Positions 25,198 to 37,375 of a DNA stretch of 64,000 bases are shown in pieces. Source of the stretch: Rhodamnia argentea (lineage: Eukaryota; Streptophyta; Magnoliopsida; Myrtales; Myrtaceae); the NCBI RefSeq assembly GCF_020921035.1, contig NC_063150.1, positions 29,311,826 to 29,375,825 of the forward strand. Direction: 5' to 3'. Every line of letters begins with the position of its first letter. Positions within the stretch are counted from its first letter, which is position 1. Position numbers and translations under genes: made by a program. The notes beneath the pieces are model-generated. The model made no database searches, was not told the DNA's origin, and saw only the letters and a list, made by a program, of their open reading frames with translations.

Positions 25198-25765
25198 TTA
25201 AATTATATCCTTTCTCATAATGTTATAAGCAACGTGAATAGGACTAGTATGAGGACTTCCTGAGTCGAATACAAACCTACCTGTGCGGTCCGATTCCATT
25301 CGAAAAACTGCGAGACTTATTTGTAGGCGCTTTCCGGCAAGACTAATACCCAAGACCTCAAATGCATACAGTGTGGTTACGTTAGGAATCAGTCTTGTCG
25401 TATGGACTACCACCCCCGGCTGTTTGCGGATTATTGCATCATCCCCGAAATTGAGTAATGTGTAGGTGCCATGAGAGTCAAGTGAAGGCCGGCAATACAA
25501 GATGCGATCTTTAGTCTCTCATTTGCATATTGCGTAAAAATGGACCGCTTCCCCCAAGTGCAAGCCAAATATTCTAGCTAACGAGTTATTCTCTCTCCTT
25601 TCCCAACTTACAAAATGATTTTCTCAAACATGGTGCTGAAGAATCTTTTGGGGAATCTACCATCCTTAAAGCTGAAGGTGTCCAGTCCTACTTGCTCCCT
25701 ACTATATTCAGATCCAACGTACCTCTGATCGTAGGTGCAAATTGTTGGGATGTATGGAGGGATAC
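25198..25765 (-). pseudogene. Broken aspartic protease (nepenthesin-type A1) gene
   Basis: Read on the minus strand, the upper part (about 25690-25765) gives CTYDQRYVGSEYSREQVGLD, like the middle of plant A1 aspartic proteases. After frame breaks, 25198-25500 gives a TRLIPNVTTLYAFEVLGISL segment and then FVFDSGSPHT, the second catalytic Asp-Ser-Gly motif. Stop codons and at least one frame change lie between (around 25505-25620), and the N-terminal catalytic lobe is missing. It lies directly above a decayed gypsy gag on the other strand. Motifs are seen; family assignment is from known nepenthesin-like proteins. Not expected to make a working enzyme. Confidence 0.65.
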
Positions 25766-26979
25766 GAGAGGACTGTGGTCCGCTCATGTAGGCTATTATA
25801 TCTGCTTATCCTTTTTGATAGCTACATTTCAAACGTGAAATAAAAGAACGTAAGACGTTCGTACGGTCGTTAATTGCTTCAGACGTTCTTTCTATGAAAG
25901 AACACAGAACAAAGAACTTTGAAGATCATGATGACATTCTTGCCCCTCTCCCGAATGTCAGTCGGACGAACGATCTCTCGAGGGATTGCAAGAGGAACTT
26001 TTAATATGTGAAAACGACAATACTTCGTTTCATTGTTTTCAGTTTATGTCTTTATTTTCTTACTTTATGTGGAGGAAGTTTGATGCTTTTGATTTTTGTT
26101 CTTGTTCAGGAGGTTTGATTTGTCGAGAATAGTTTCAATGAATAGAACGATTAGGCCTTTGTCACGGACTGGATTTTGTTGGAATCTTTTGCTTACTGTG
26201 GTCTTATTTTCCAAAATAGGTGATTACGGATCGTTGCCGATCGCCCATGTGAACGCGTTCTAAGGCAAAACTTTTTGAAATAAGTGAAGTGCAGGACCAT
26301 GTCGTGAACATGGAAAATGACATCAAGCAAGTCTTCACCGCTCTTCAACAACTATCAAAGAAGATGGAGTCCCTTCGAACCAATCTCAATTTTGCATCCA
26401 CTCAACCGCAGACTGAGGCTGTGTTGTCGAGGCAAGCTACCGACAAGAGCAAAAATGTGCTTGTTGATGATGATGATGATGACATGCCAGATTTGATCGA
26501 GGACCTTCCTCAAGTCGTTAATCCCAAGTCCGACCATGTACCGAAAGCCGAACAAGACAAGCGCTTCGCCAAGATTGAAGAAAAGTTGAGACAGTTGCAA
26601 GGGTCCCAAGACCAATGTCCGACTGATTTGTCCCTTTATGAGAAGGTCAAGGTGCCGAAGAAATTCAAGATACCGGAGTTAGAGAGATGCAATGGTACAT
26701 CTTGCGCAAAGATCCGTCTCCAAACCTACTTGCCCCCGGATGACCCAATATTGTGATAATGTGCCTTTGATGATCCAATAGTTCCAACCGAGTCGCGCTT
26801 GGCCCGCACCGCAGTGGTAAATTATGACAACGATAAACCTTCTTGAGACTTGGGAAGAAGTGACTAACACATTCCTCAAGTAGTACAAGTTCAACATTGA
26901 TATCCCTCCCTCTCGTTAGGATCTCGAACGTGCTGAGAAGAAGGGCAAGTCATTCAAAGCATTTGTTATGAGATGGAGG

Positions 26980-27129
26980 TAGGGGTGAGCAAACTGGACC
27001 AGACTAGACCAGCCGGGTTGGTCTGGTCCTTGAGGGGGCAGTCCGGTCCCCGGTCCCAATAAATGAGATCGGTGATGGGGCGGTCCGATCCTCGGTTCCA
27101 TGGTGGATGGAACCGGATCGGACCACCTA

Positions 27130-27175
<46 letters not shown>

Positions 27176-27814
27176 TTGTACACACACACAATTAGATAAA
27201 AAAATAAAATTTTTGAAGAACTAGCTAATCTAATTTCCCTATCTTCTGCTCCATACTCACTCGTCTCTTCTAGCTCGAGGCTTGCATCTTGCCTTCGCAA
27301 TGCAATCTCCAATCGTGTTTGTCAATATGTAGTCTCCATTCGTGTTTTGTCTTGACTCAATCTGTATTTTGTCTTGACTATATTATCTAAACCCATTGTT
27401 TTGTTTGCACTTGGATTCAGTGAAGTACAAGTATAATTCCACTTTGAGCTTGATTATTTCCCACTTGAGGAGAATGATGCTAGGAAAATAATCCAGTTTC
27501 AATTGTTTTAAGTGTTTTTCTTCCTAATTTCGTCTTTTTTCATTATTTTAGGATTACAAGTACTCATGCGAGGGTTCTACAATGGTCTAGTGTGTATTTA
27601 TTAGGTTGGATGGTTAAGAATGGAAATTGTTAGTTTAAATCTAAGGGTTAGATTTCTATAAGCAGGTGGTGTTAGCGGTCCCACTAGAATCGGACCGAGA
27701 TTGGACCGGACCGCCGGTCCCTAATCTTGAAAGTTTGGGGACCGGGACTACGGGTCCGGTCCCCGGTTCCATATCGGGACCAGACTGGACCGGTCCGAAC
27801 CATGCACACCCCTA
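26980..27814. mobile_element. hAT-like non-autonomous element nested in gypsy gag
   Basis: The termini TAGGGGTGAGC and GCACACCCCTA form a TAGGGGTG inverted repeat. The flanks GATGGAGG (26972-26979) and GGTGGAGG (27815-27822) match at 7 of 8. The subterminal regions are inverted blocks of GGTCCGGTCC-type sequence. An uninterrupted AT repeat lies at about 27132-27174. Same family as 14350-14974. The insertion falls inside a gag codon run, so its edges are well defined. Confidence 0.8.
27132..27174 (+). repeat. AT microsatellite
   Basis: About 21 AT units inside the hAT-like element. Confidence 0.9.
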
Positions 27815-28284
27815 GGTGGAGGAACCTGGCCGCTCAAATTAGCACTGACCCAACCGATAAGGAGTGTTGAAGAATTTGTTCATGAAGACTCTCGCACTTA
27901 AGTATTGAAACCAAATGCTAGGTTCCGCTGCTGAGTCATTTAATCAACTCATTCCTCTAGGTGAACGGATCGAGATAGCACTGAGAGATGGATGGGTTAC
28001 TGAACAGACGACCCTCATGAGCAACGGGTTTGAGGCTAAGAAAGAGGAAGAGCCTGTAGTTGAAGTCAACGCGACTTACACCCAATCGAACTGTGAGAAA
28101 TATGACTACACCCCAATGATCCAGATTAATGGGGGTCAATGACAAACGGGTGGGCCTCTAGCCTCCGCAAAATAGAAAAGTAGGAGACAATTGACTCATC
28201 TTCCTGGTCCCCTGTCCAAAGTTCTCACAGTTCTCCATAAGAAGGGTTTGCTGTGCAATGAGTCAATTTTTTATTTTTTTGGGT

Positions 28285-28545
28285 CCCTTAAGTGTTAAGT
28301 CAGAGAAAAAACGATTACTTTAGTATCAACGACGAGAAATTCTGGTGACCTCATCGGAGGTGGCACTTAAATAATTATTTTTCAAAAAAAAATTGGCACT
28401 TAAGCGATCCAAAAAATGATCGTTTTAATGTTAAATCGGAGAAAAAAAGATCATTTTAGTGCCAACGGCAAAAAATTTCAGCTATCTCAAGGGAGTTGGC
28501 AATTAAATAATCGTTTTAAAAAAAAATTGGCACTTAAGTGATAAA
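28285..28545. repeat. About 136-bp tandem duplication, two copies
   Basis: AATTGGCACTTAAG recurs near 28391 and 28527 and AGAGAAAAAACGATTAC-like strings near 28300 and 28437. Diverged and non-coding. Confidence 0.6.
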
Positions 28546-28549
28546 GAAA

Positions 28550-29470
28550 AATATGGGCAACAAAGTAAGCGTTGTACACAAATATTGGCACTTGAGGTGT
28601 CTTTCTACCGTGATGAAACATAATATCATTACACAACTAAAATACAAACAAGTACCCATTATTTTTCTTCTCGAAAAAAATATAAAACTTTTCAAGTTAT
28701 ATCAACTTCTCAGCCTTCCACTGAATTATTAATAGATCTCTGTATCTCTTCCTCTTCAAAGGCCTTTCGTAATTAAATAAATAGAAAAAAATTAATTCCT
28801 GATATTGACGCATTTGATTGGGTCATTGCAGGATTTTCAGGTCCCAAAATAAAGTTACCGGTTTAAATCCCACCCATTTTGTGCAAACTGTTTTGGGTCA
28901 AGTCCACATGCACAAGTTAAAAGTTTGAACTTAACCGGTTGACGGGACTTGCAGGGTGATTCACGAGCTTTCAGGTAGCTGGGTCCCCCTAGCAATGCCC
29001 CTAGATTATCCGGAAAATTATGAATAAAATGCAATATGACTCAAAGAAAAGCGAGTCTAACAGTAAATGTATAGGTTCCAAACTCGATCGATTCTTGGCT
29101 AGTCTTTGCAGTCGAGCCTTAATTACAGAAAGTTGTTTATTGATGCACATTTGTTTGAACACATTGGGTAGCTCCAAGGGAGATGAAATCTCATCATTAG
29201 TGGAGTCATTCTTAAATTGCTTCATCGAATTATCACCTCTCTCATACTCGATTAGGCATTTTCCATTTCCTTCCGACTGACCTCCAACTTTTCATCCCAA
29301 ATTTGGGGAGCAGATGACAGGTCGGATTGCAGGATAGCTTGCTCTCACATGTACTCTTAAAAACCCTGTCAACATGGCATTTCATTCGCTACCCTTATAC
29401 AGCACCAGATCCTAGTGCAGTCTTTAGTTCATCACGAAATCATGAGCAGTCCGAAAATTGCGTCAGTTCC
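28550..29470. other. Intergenic DNA and 3' flank of the NPF gene
   Basis: No gene recognised. The last few hundred bases before 29473 probably hold the 3' UTR of the transporter on the minus strand. Confidence 0.4.
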
Positions 29471-29472
29471 CT

Positions 29473-32390
29473 CTAGTTCGATGTCCTCTCTGCTTCTTTC
29501 TCTGGGGTCGCGGAGAAATCTTGAGTCCGAGAAACAAAGCTCACGCTAGTAGAGATCGAGTCGTTTGTGGCGCCGTTGTTATTAGGCCCCGCTCTGAGAA
29601 GCATCTCCTCATCCCCAAGCACATTGTCCTTGTACTTGTACCAGTTTGCCCAGAACAAGTAATTCACAAAGTTGAGCACACTGAGGATGGCCAGGAACCA
29701 GTAGAACCGCTCCGCGTGGTTCGCGTTCAGGTCCCTCCCTTGTAGCCAGCCTTTCTTGCTCTTGCCCATTCTCTTGGTCACCGTCTCGATGAGCCCAAGG
29801 AACGCCGAGTTCAGGTAGTACCCGATCGACAGAGAAAGCCAGGAGAAGGAGGTTGAGAGCGACCTCATGCCCAGGGGGGCCTCGCTGTAGAAGAACTCCA
29901 GCAGGCCCACGAATGTGAACATGTCGGCGATCCCGAAGACCGCATAGTGGATCGAGAGCCAGAAGAGGCTGATCCTGTGGTCATGTCGGAGGAGCTCGTG
30001 CTTCCTCTTGACCTCCACAAGCCCGGCGATGCCCATGGAGATGGCTGCGAGGACAAGCCCGACCCCGACCCTCTGAAGGTGAGTGATCCCATTCGGGTGG
30101 CCCGTGAACCTCCGGATGACAGGGATGAAGGCGAACTCATAGATGGGGATGAGAATGGACATGAAGACTAGAGGGATGACCGGGATGGAGGCCGGAGGGA
30201 CTCGGAAGTGGCCGAGTTTTGTGTTCATGAGGGTGCCTTGTTGGACCGAGAGGGTCTGCAATTGGGCAAGGCATGTGTTCATGAGAATGGTGCTTAGGAA
30301 GATTGGCATCATCCTGGTCAGGATCTTGACTTCCTCCACTTGAGTCACTGTGCACACCTTCCATTTTGCTGGGTCTGTGCCCTTGGGGAGGATTGCTGCT
30401 TTGTCCAAAAACCTGGTCACGCACAAATTTTTACACATACTAATGTAAGCAAGAGTGAATAGAACAAAATTCGTGTCCTGTCACTGTGTTAGTGTTTATG
30501 ACTTCTGTCACTGTGCATCGACATTCATGTCGATTCGGAATCAATCGAGAGAGGACCAACCCGAATTGAGGAGTGTGGGGGATGAGCTCTCCTCTCCTCA
30601 TGGACTTGCGATCTCGCAGCTCGTACAGCTCGTCTGCGGCTTTGGGCGCCTCTTTTCTCCAGTTCTTCACTGCCACCACCAAAACCTGCACAAGAGTTTC
30701 GACAATTTCCAGTGCAACGTCGTTTCTCCACCGCAATTCTGTTGGCTTGTTTCACACACTAGGAGACATGAACCATCGTATCCACATGAATCAAATGGAA
30801 AGGTGAGGCGTACCCTCAGGTAGCGACGCAACACAACTGTTTTACACCAAAGTAATGAGATGGATCTAGCCAGACACGGCCTCGGAAAATACGAATTTCA
30901 TCGTATTGGATCGACTAGTTCCAGTTCGACCTGATAAATATAGTAAAGCGCAATCCAAACCATTTTAAGAGGGAAACTGAGCAGCGGCTTTGCCTTCTAC
31001 TGTTACAGTGATGACATTATTCTGTGTTAACCGAATTTATAGTCACACAAGCGTACGCGCCTGAGAGAGATAGAGAGGGAAAGAGAGGCCTACCTGAAGG
31101 ATACTCAATAGGGGGCTCTCTCCGGGCACACGGACCCTATAAAACCTCTTCCCCGTGGCCAGGAACACAAGCCCGAAAAAGGAACAACAGAGCGAGACCG
31201 CAAATCCGACATCCCACCTCACCTCCGTGCTCAAATAGACCACGAAGGTCACTCCGATGGTGGCTCCAATGGTGATGCTGAGCAAGAACCAGTTGAAGAA
31301 ACTGGCAATGTCCTTCTTCTCCTTCGGGTTGCGGTGGTCGAACTGGTCAGCCCCAAGCGCAGGGATTGAGCCTCTTACGCCTCCTCCTCCAAGGGCCAGA
31401 AGGCATAACGATATGTAGAACAAGAGAGCCTTTGAGCCATGAACGCACGTGGATTCCGCACACGGTGCGGGTTGGAGGTTCTTGTAGTGGGATTGGATGA
31501 TCACCAACAGATATCCCTGGAAAATTTTGGAATAAGATGACTAAGTTATAGGGCCTAACTTCTTGCTAGCCGAGACTGTGTTGAGAAAAAACAACTTGTG
31601 GAAAAGTTACCGCGAGCTCAATAGCGCCGAAGAGGAGGGCGGTGTTGAGACGACTCATGTAGGTGTCCGAGATGAACCCACCGACAAGGGTCAGCAAGAA
31701 CACGGTTCCTAGATAGTTGGTCGTGGTGGTGGAGGAGCCGGAGAGGTCGAAGTTCATGACAAACATGAAGTACAAAACCATGCTCACCATGTTAGCCACA
31801 AATCCTATGTTGTCCAGGAACATCATGGCTGAAACAAAACAACGTTTGAGACTTGTGTTACCTGGGATGGCATTGAAGACTCGGACATTCAATGATCACC
31901 ATTAGCAAATTAACTTACCAAATATGAAATAGGTGGCCTTGAATCCACCTTGTCTTGAATTCTTCATGGGCTGGTAAGCCAGTTCATTGGCCGCTGCCAC
32001 TTCTTCATCCAACCCCTGCACATATTGTTGCAAAATTACCAAAATGAGGAATGGCAACAGGATTCCCAATTGTTCATATTACTACCCTAAGAAAATTTGG
32101 ATTGCCAATACGAATTATTTGGGTCGCTAAATCGGGTTGACTGTTCGGATCACCACAATAGTTCAGTCCCGTGTGCCCCACATGATGAGATTCACATGAT
32201 TCAGTAATCGTGATGAACTGAACGCACATGCACGTGGATCATCCAAACACGGCTCACCGACATAGCATACACAACGGTTGTGACATGATTTTGCAATTCG
32301 ACGTCCTAAAAAATCCATTGTCATTGAATTGCAAACGCAGAAATCTCTGATCTAATCCCTCTACTACGTATAACAAAAGAAGATTACCAT
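29473..32390 (-). CDS. NRT1/PTR family (NPF4-like) proton-coupled transporter
   Basis: Six coding exons: 32388-32390 (ATG only), 31919-32015, 31611-31828, 31094-31516, 30561-30685 and 29473-30412. All introns are GT-AG and phases agree, giving 601 residues. The N-terminus MGLDEEVAAANELAYQP precedes about 12 hydrophobic spans. Family landmarks are VGGFISDTYMSRLNT, GADQFDHRNPKEKKDIASFF, FLDKAAILPKG, KVCTVTQVEEVKILTRMMPI and an FFYSEAP segment near the last spans. The family moves nitrate, peptides or hormones such as ABA and gibberellin across membranes with protons; the C-terminal half (PASIPVIPLVFM, GITHLQRVGVGLV) is most like the NPF4 group. Substrate cannot be read from sequence. The first membrane span has FLDNIGFVANM in place of the usual ExxER/K motif. 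A TATA box at 32471-32480 supports a start at the ATG-only exon. Confidence 0.85.
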
Positions 32391-32470
32391 GATCCAAGTA
32401 CACTTGAAGCGAGCTTTGCTAACAAGTTGAGAATTGGGGTAGGAGTGCGATAACACAAATGAAGAGCCCT

Positions 32471-32480
32471 TTATATATAA
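32471..32480 (-). promoter_or_regulatory. TATA box of the NPF gene
   Basis: TTATATATAA (minus strand reads TTATATATAAAGGGC) lies about 85 bases above the proposed ATG at 32390, leaving a leader of about 55 bases. There is little room for an earlier coding exon. Confidence 0.65.
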
Positions 32481-32489
32481 CGACCGAGG

Positions 32490-35400
32490 CGTGCATCAAT
32501 CATTTATAATAATGAACAAATGTAATGCCACAGATTAAAGATAGGACAAATCCCCGCCGATCGAACCGGCCTAATTAACACATGGGAAACAAAAATCCAT
32601 CGCCAATCAACATCTCGGAGGCATCGAAATCGTGACATAGTGACCCAATGCGATTTCTTTATAACACAGTGATGTGGAACAATGAGGCAGTCACCTCAAA
32701 TGACAAGTGAAAAATGGGCGTTGCATGACCGATTGAACATGGTTGTTGCACGCAAAGGACTAGGAAGATAGTTCCAAGGTGACCGATTGAGAGATTTTCG
32801 TTCTTTTGTGGGGGTGTGAGATTCTGGTGCTAATTAGCTGCCCATAGTAAAAAGATTCCATGATACCTAATTTGTTAAATTCTTGTAGTATAGCTAACTA
32901 CAATGTCGTTGTGTACGCTTGCTACAGGGCCACGTGTCGGAAGGTGGCGGATTCCCCAATACACGATGGACATAATCGAGTAGAGACAAAGATACACAGT
33001 GCGTCTTTGTTTGCTCCGATAGCGCCTCCCTAGTAAGAAAAAATTGAACTCAAGATCTCGGGATCTTTGCGTGAAGATGTTCCCTTCTATATCGTGAAAG
33101 CATCTAAATCTTGTAACCCCATCGTGTATTCACACGTGGAGAGAACCAATCCAATCAGAATTTGTGCCATTTATATTTTTAAAGAAAAATTTTCATTTGA
33201 CTTGAAAGAGAGATATATAACTTCGAGATAAAGAAGCAAATCAAACGAAGCAAGTGAATGTGAAAGATAAATCAACTTGGTACAACTTCCTCAGATTCGC
33301 TCATGCCACAAAAATAGGTTTGTCATAGCATCAAAACACAACCGACTGCCGATCATCGAATCTTACATCGATATCAATAACGAGTGCATACCGAGATTTC
33401 CATCTCTAGTAACTACGACTTTGTCAAAAGGTGATGTGTACTTAGACTCGGCATCTCCAGAACGATCACTGTATAGAGACAACAATACTAATAAGTCGAA
33501 AGAGTACAGAAAATGCCTTGCAAATCTGAATTTGTGCCATTTCAAAGCCATGATGGAACGAGTAAACGCTGACCATTTCAACTCCACTAGGGACGTAACC
33601 TACCTACCGCTTGCTCTTGGCGTGGAGCGACGAAGCTTTTCCTCCGAGGCTTTGTGCATCGGTTGGCAAAGACTCATTGGTTTGAGGAGGAGCATGATTA
33701 GCTGACCAACCCATGGTGCACCGGTTATTCCCCTTTCCACAGAACATGATGTTCTGTTGTGAAGCTGAGGAATCGATTCAGGATGCTAGGACGTGTTTTT
33801 AATCGGGCCATATGGGTTTGGATTCTCGATAGACAGATGCCGATGCTACCTTTGCGATCATAACACTCCGAAACCTGTATTGAACGGGAGAGAATCTGTC
33901 GCGCGATTCATAAATAAGGACGTGCCTAGAAATGACCACCACTTGAATACTCATTGTGTCGGGTCAACGGCAATTGTTGCGTGATCAAGACATTAGGATG
34001 TATAAGCATGGGACGACTGGGTTCCGGAGCAAAACCCTTGCCTTTGCCAACATCACAAGCCAAAAAATTCACCAAGCCAATCACAAGTCTATATAACAAT
34101 ATTTCTCAGACAGATAAGTATAATGCAGAAAGTTGAATTGGAGAATTTTTCTTTATGTTTCGTTAGCACTATAATGAAGAGTGTCCGAGCCCGTTTATAG
34201 GCTTTGAGATGATCATATAAAGCAATAGAATAGTCCAATATCAATTACAATCAATTAGATAGATATCTAGAATTTCCTAAATATCCTAAATATCTCCAAT
34301 ATCCACTCAAACTCAAGGTGACGTAATAGAATTCAACTGGATGTTAGAGAAAAGATCTTCAAATGTTTGAGTGGATGTGGCTTCGCGAAGACATTACTAG
34401 TATGATCAACAAATGTGTAGTTGCTAGCACTATCACCTAGATGGGAATGAATATGTGATTTAGACCAATCTTGACAAAATTAAAGCGGAATTAAAATAGA
34501 CAAGATAAATGTAACATGAAGTCGGACTCTGATAAACAACAATATTAAAATCTGATTCACTTGTGTCAATATACCAACAAAAATAATATTAAGGAGTTCA
34601 GGATAGAAAGAATTACACACATATGTTTTAATGGTTTGGCTTATTGCAAGCCTATGTCCACTGTTCACACAGACAACCTCTTGGTTTGATTTCACTAATG
34701 AATCAATGAGAGGTTACAACAAGTAATGCTTCTCGAATTAATAGATCAACTATTTCACATAATCACTCTTTTAAAAATCTCTCAAAAAATATAACTTTGA
34801 AGTTCACAAAGATTAGTGTTTAAGGTAAAAGCTCTCTTGGACTTTGTAATTTCATATTCACGATTGGACTTGCCTTAGCATCAAAATCTCCTTTTATACT
34901 CATCCACTTCTAATCTAGCCATTGGATAGTTTTCAGATGATCACTCTCCAATCAACTCATTGGACACGAATGCTTAAAAAAGATTAAGTGGTTGTTGCAT
35001 AACAAGAAGAGAATCCCCTTTGATTAAGTCGTCCATACAACCTAAAGCCGGGTTTTCATAAATAGAGTTGTTTGTTTGGAAAGAATATCTTGCGTTTAGA
35101 AATTATCGTCAATCAATCAAAAATGTTTTGTGTGATGAATTATATTTCAAAAAAAAATATTTAAGATTGAATATCAATACTTTGTACACATGAAATTTGA
35201 GCCGGATCACTAGTTGTTGTGATATTTAGATTCGTTGCATCTTGGGTCCGAATAAACTTATTAATCGGATGATACTATCTAAGTCTAAATACTCTTTGAG
35301 TCCGAGGTGACTTCTCATGGAGTCTGAATACGTAAAAGCTATGATGATATTCCCATATTACTCCATATCCAAGTCATATATGATATCCACGAATTAGTCA
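32490..35400. other. Intergenic DNA, likely LTR debris in the second half
   Basis: No gene recognised. A 142-codon frame at 33277-33705 has no domain features. From about 34440 to 35390 the composition resembles an old LTR but no ends can be set. Confidence 0.4.
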
Positions 35401-35401
35401 A

Positions 35402-35691
35402 GGGCCGGTCTTTTTTCACTCATTCTTTAACTAAAACACTCCTCAATACGGCAATTTGACTATATTACCTTTGTGAATCCCTTTTTTAGCATCTCTCTTC
35501 TGCCAAAATGGGTCATCCACCCCCTCCCCCTCCAAAGGAGTGGAAAAAGCGCCATTTTCAATTCTTTAGGGGGTGGATGAGCCATTTTGGTGAAAAAGGG
35601 ATGCTGAAAAGGGAATCATAAAGGGTAATGTAGTCAAATTACTGTGTTGAGGAGTATTTTAGCCAAAGAAAGATTGGAAAAGGTGCGACCC
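35402..35691. mobile_element. 290-bp foldback MITE
   Basis: The left arm (TCTTTTTTCACTCATTCTTT ... CAATTTGACTATATTACCTT) and the reverse complement of the right arm (ACCTTTTCCAATCTTTCTTT ... TAATTTGACTACATTACCCT) pair over about 140 bp with a small loop. The arm motifs resemble those of 13740-15284 and 41870-42733. Confidence 0.7.
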
Positions 35692-35696
35692 TAATT

Positions 35697-35838
35697 CTAA
35701 TATCAATAATATAAAAATTTATTTTTCTTGAATCACTTCTTAATAAAAATAAAATAATAATTGCATGTAAATAATATTTTAATTATAATATAAAAATAAA
35801 AATGTTCAAACTTCTTTCTATCTTATAATGATTATTCA

Positions 35839-35869
<31 letters not shown>

Positions 35870-36418
35870 ACATTTATACTTGTTACATGTTTTTGGTATA
35901 GTGGTACTTTATGTATATCAATATAGTTTACTATTTAATAATATTTATTAGAAAACAATGGAAGTGGAAAAAAGAAAAAAGAGAGAGAAGGAAACTAATA
36001 AAAAAATAAGCAAGTAAAATAAAATAGGCAAGAGTGTGGTGAGAAATTCTTGCCAACTCTGCTTGTATAGATTTTTGTTTTATTTGCATTGATGTGCCAT
36101 TCATACCTAACAATAAACATAGTAGTATGAGAAATATTTAGCTTTATTACTGCATTACACCAAACATAGATTGGATGTGGCAAAATCCCTAATTGCGTGT
36201 TCTATCCTATATAGTCCTATCCTAATAAGAATTATAGATGATCCATTTATTTCATTTTTTATTTGAGATGTAAGTGTCAAGTGGGAACCACTTTGCATAA
36301 AGTTACTTGAACTAGATCTTGCACAATACACGAATGGGTCCCACATCTGGCTTCATAAACTCACGAATGGGACTTTGAATTTCCTTTTCTTTTTCCTCTC
36401 CCTCTATATAGTATATAT

Positions 36419-36506
<88 letters not shown>

Positions 36507-36640
36507 TCTTTTACAAGATGCATTAAGGGAGAAAGGGAGAAGAAGAAAAGAATGGAAGAGAAGAGAGAAAGAATAAAAAGAGCACATATACTGTAAAGAC
36601 ATAAAAAGCGATGGGGCCCAGTCATGCACTATGCAGGTCC
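35697..36640 (+). repeat. Distal copy of a duplicated ACD6-like upstream region
   Basis: Matches 36818-37690 over most of its length at an offset of 1121-1149. Shared blocks include ATGGAAGTGGAAAAAAGA, TTGAGATGTAA, CATAAAGTTACTTGAAC-type and CCACATCTGGCTTCATAAA. This copy holds a TATA-like CTATATAGTATATATG (about 36404-36419) and the long TC microsatellite. Confidence 0.75.
36421..36502 (+). repeat. TC microsatellite, 41 units
   Basis: 82 bases of uninterrupted TC, the longest simple repeat in the window, right after the TATA-like string of the distal promoter copy. Confidence 0.95.
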
Positions 36641-36654
36641 GGTCCAAGCAACTT

Positions 36655-37375
36655 AGACTACGTTTGGTAGTCAGGACAAAATTCGAGAGAGGACAAAATT
36701 AATCCTATCCTATGTTTGGTTTATGCTCAAAATTGGATAAAGTTGGATATAAAATGGATATGACACGGATAAAATTATCTCATGGGGAAGTCGGATAAAA
36801 TTGAGTAAGATTTCTACTATCGATAACATAAAAGCAATTTTTCTCAAATAACAAACTTCTTAATACTTAAATGTAATTAATATTTGGGTTCTAATATAAA
36901 AATAAAATTCAAAATAACAAAAAAAAAATCATTTTTATTTGTACATTCAAATTTATTTCTATTTATAATAAATATTCAATATATATACCTAATATTTATA
37001 TTTATTACATAATTTAGGTGTCGTAGTATTTTAGGTATTTTGCTATAGTTTACAATTTAATAAAATTTATTAGGAAATGATGGAAGTGGAAAAAAGATTA
37101 AAAAAAAAGATATAAAAAGAAGATATTAGAAATGATAATAAAAAAAATAAGCAAATGAAATGAAGTAGGCGGGAGTGTCGTAAGAGATTCTTACCATTTC
37201 TGTTTGTGTAATTGTTAGGTTCGTTTATACGGATATGTCATTAATACCAAACAATTGGTATAACAGTATGTGAAAATACCTGGCTTTATTTTTACGACTC
37301 ACCAAACAGTAAATATGATATAGCAAAATCTCTGAATTTCATGCATTATCCTAACCAGTTTTCCAGTGACTAGAA
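36655..37375. mobile_element. Decayed element related to 60748-61267
   Basis: Starts CTACGTTTGGTAGTC and includes GGATAAAGTTGGATATAAAA; the right part has CACCAAACAGTAAATATGATA and ATAGCAAAATCTCTG. The layout parallels the element at 60748-61267. Its right half is also present in the distal duplicate. Confidence 0.45.

Larger units (their letters stand above)
26285..28140 (+). pseudogene. Decayed Ty3/gypsy (Ogre/TAT-like) gag, interrupted by a hAT
   Basis: The first part (about 26289-26755) has a coiled-coil-like N-terminus, an Asp run, then KVPKKFKIPELERCNGTSC, a hallmark of plant gypsy gag proteins. After several stops, KSFKAFVMRW precedes the hAT insertion at 26980. Immediately after it the gag frame resumes with RNLAAQ, and near 27915-28030 MLGSAAESFNQLIPLGERIE is typical of the gag C-terminal half. 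Multiple stop codons make it non-functional. No protease or polymerase region follows in the window. Confidence 0.65.

Noticed and set aside
33277..33705. 142-codon frame as a gene
   Set aside because: No recognisable motif, low-complexity-free but random-looking composition, and no splice or promoter support.
36421..36502. Long Ser-Leu or Arg-Glu repeat peptides across the TC tract
   Set aside because: Pure products of the microsatellite read in six frames.
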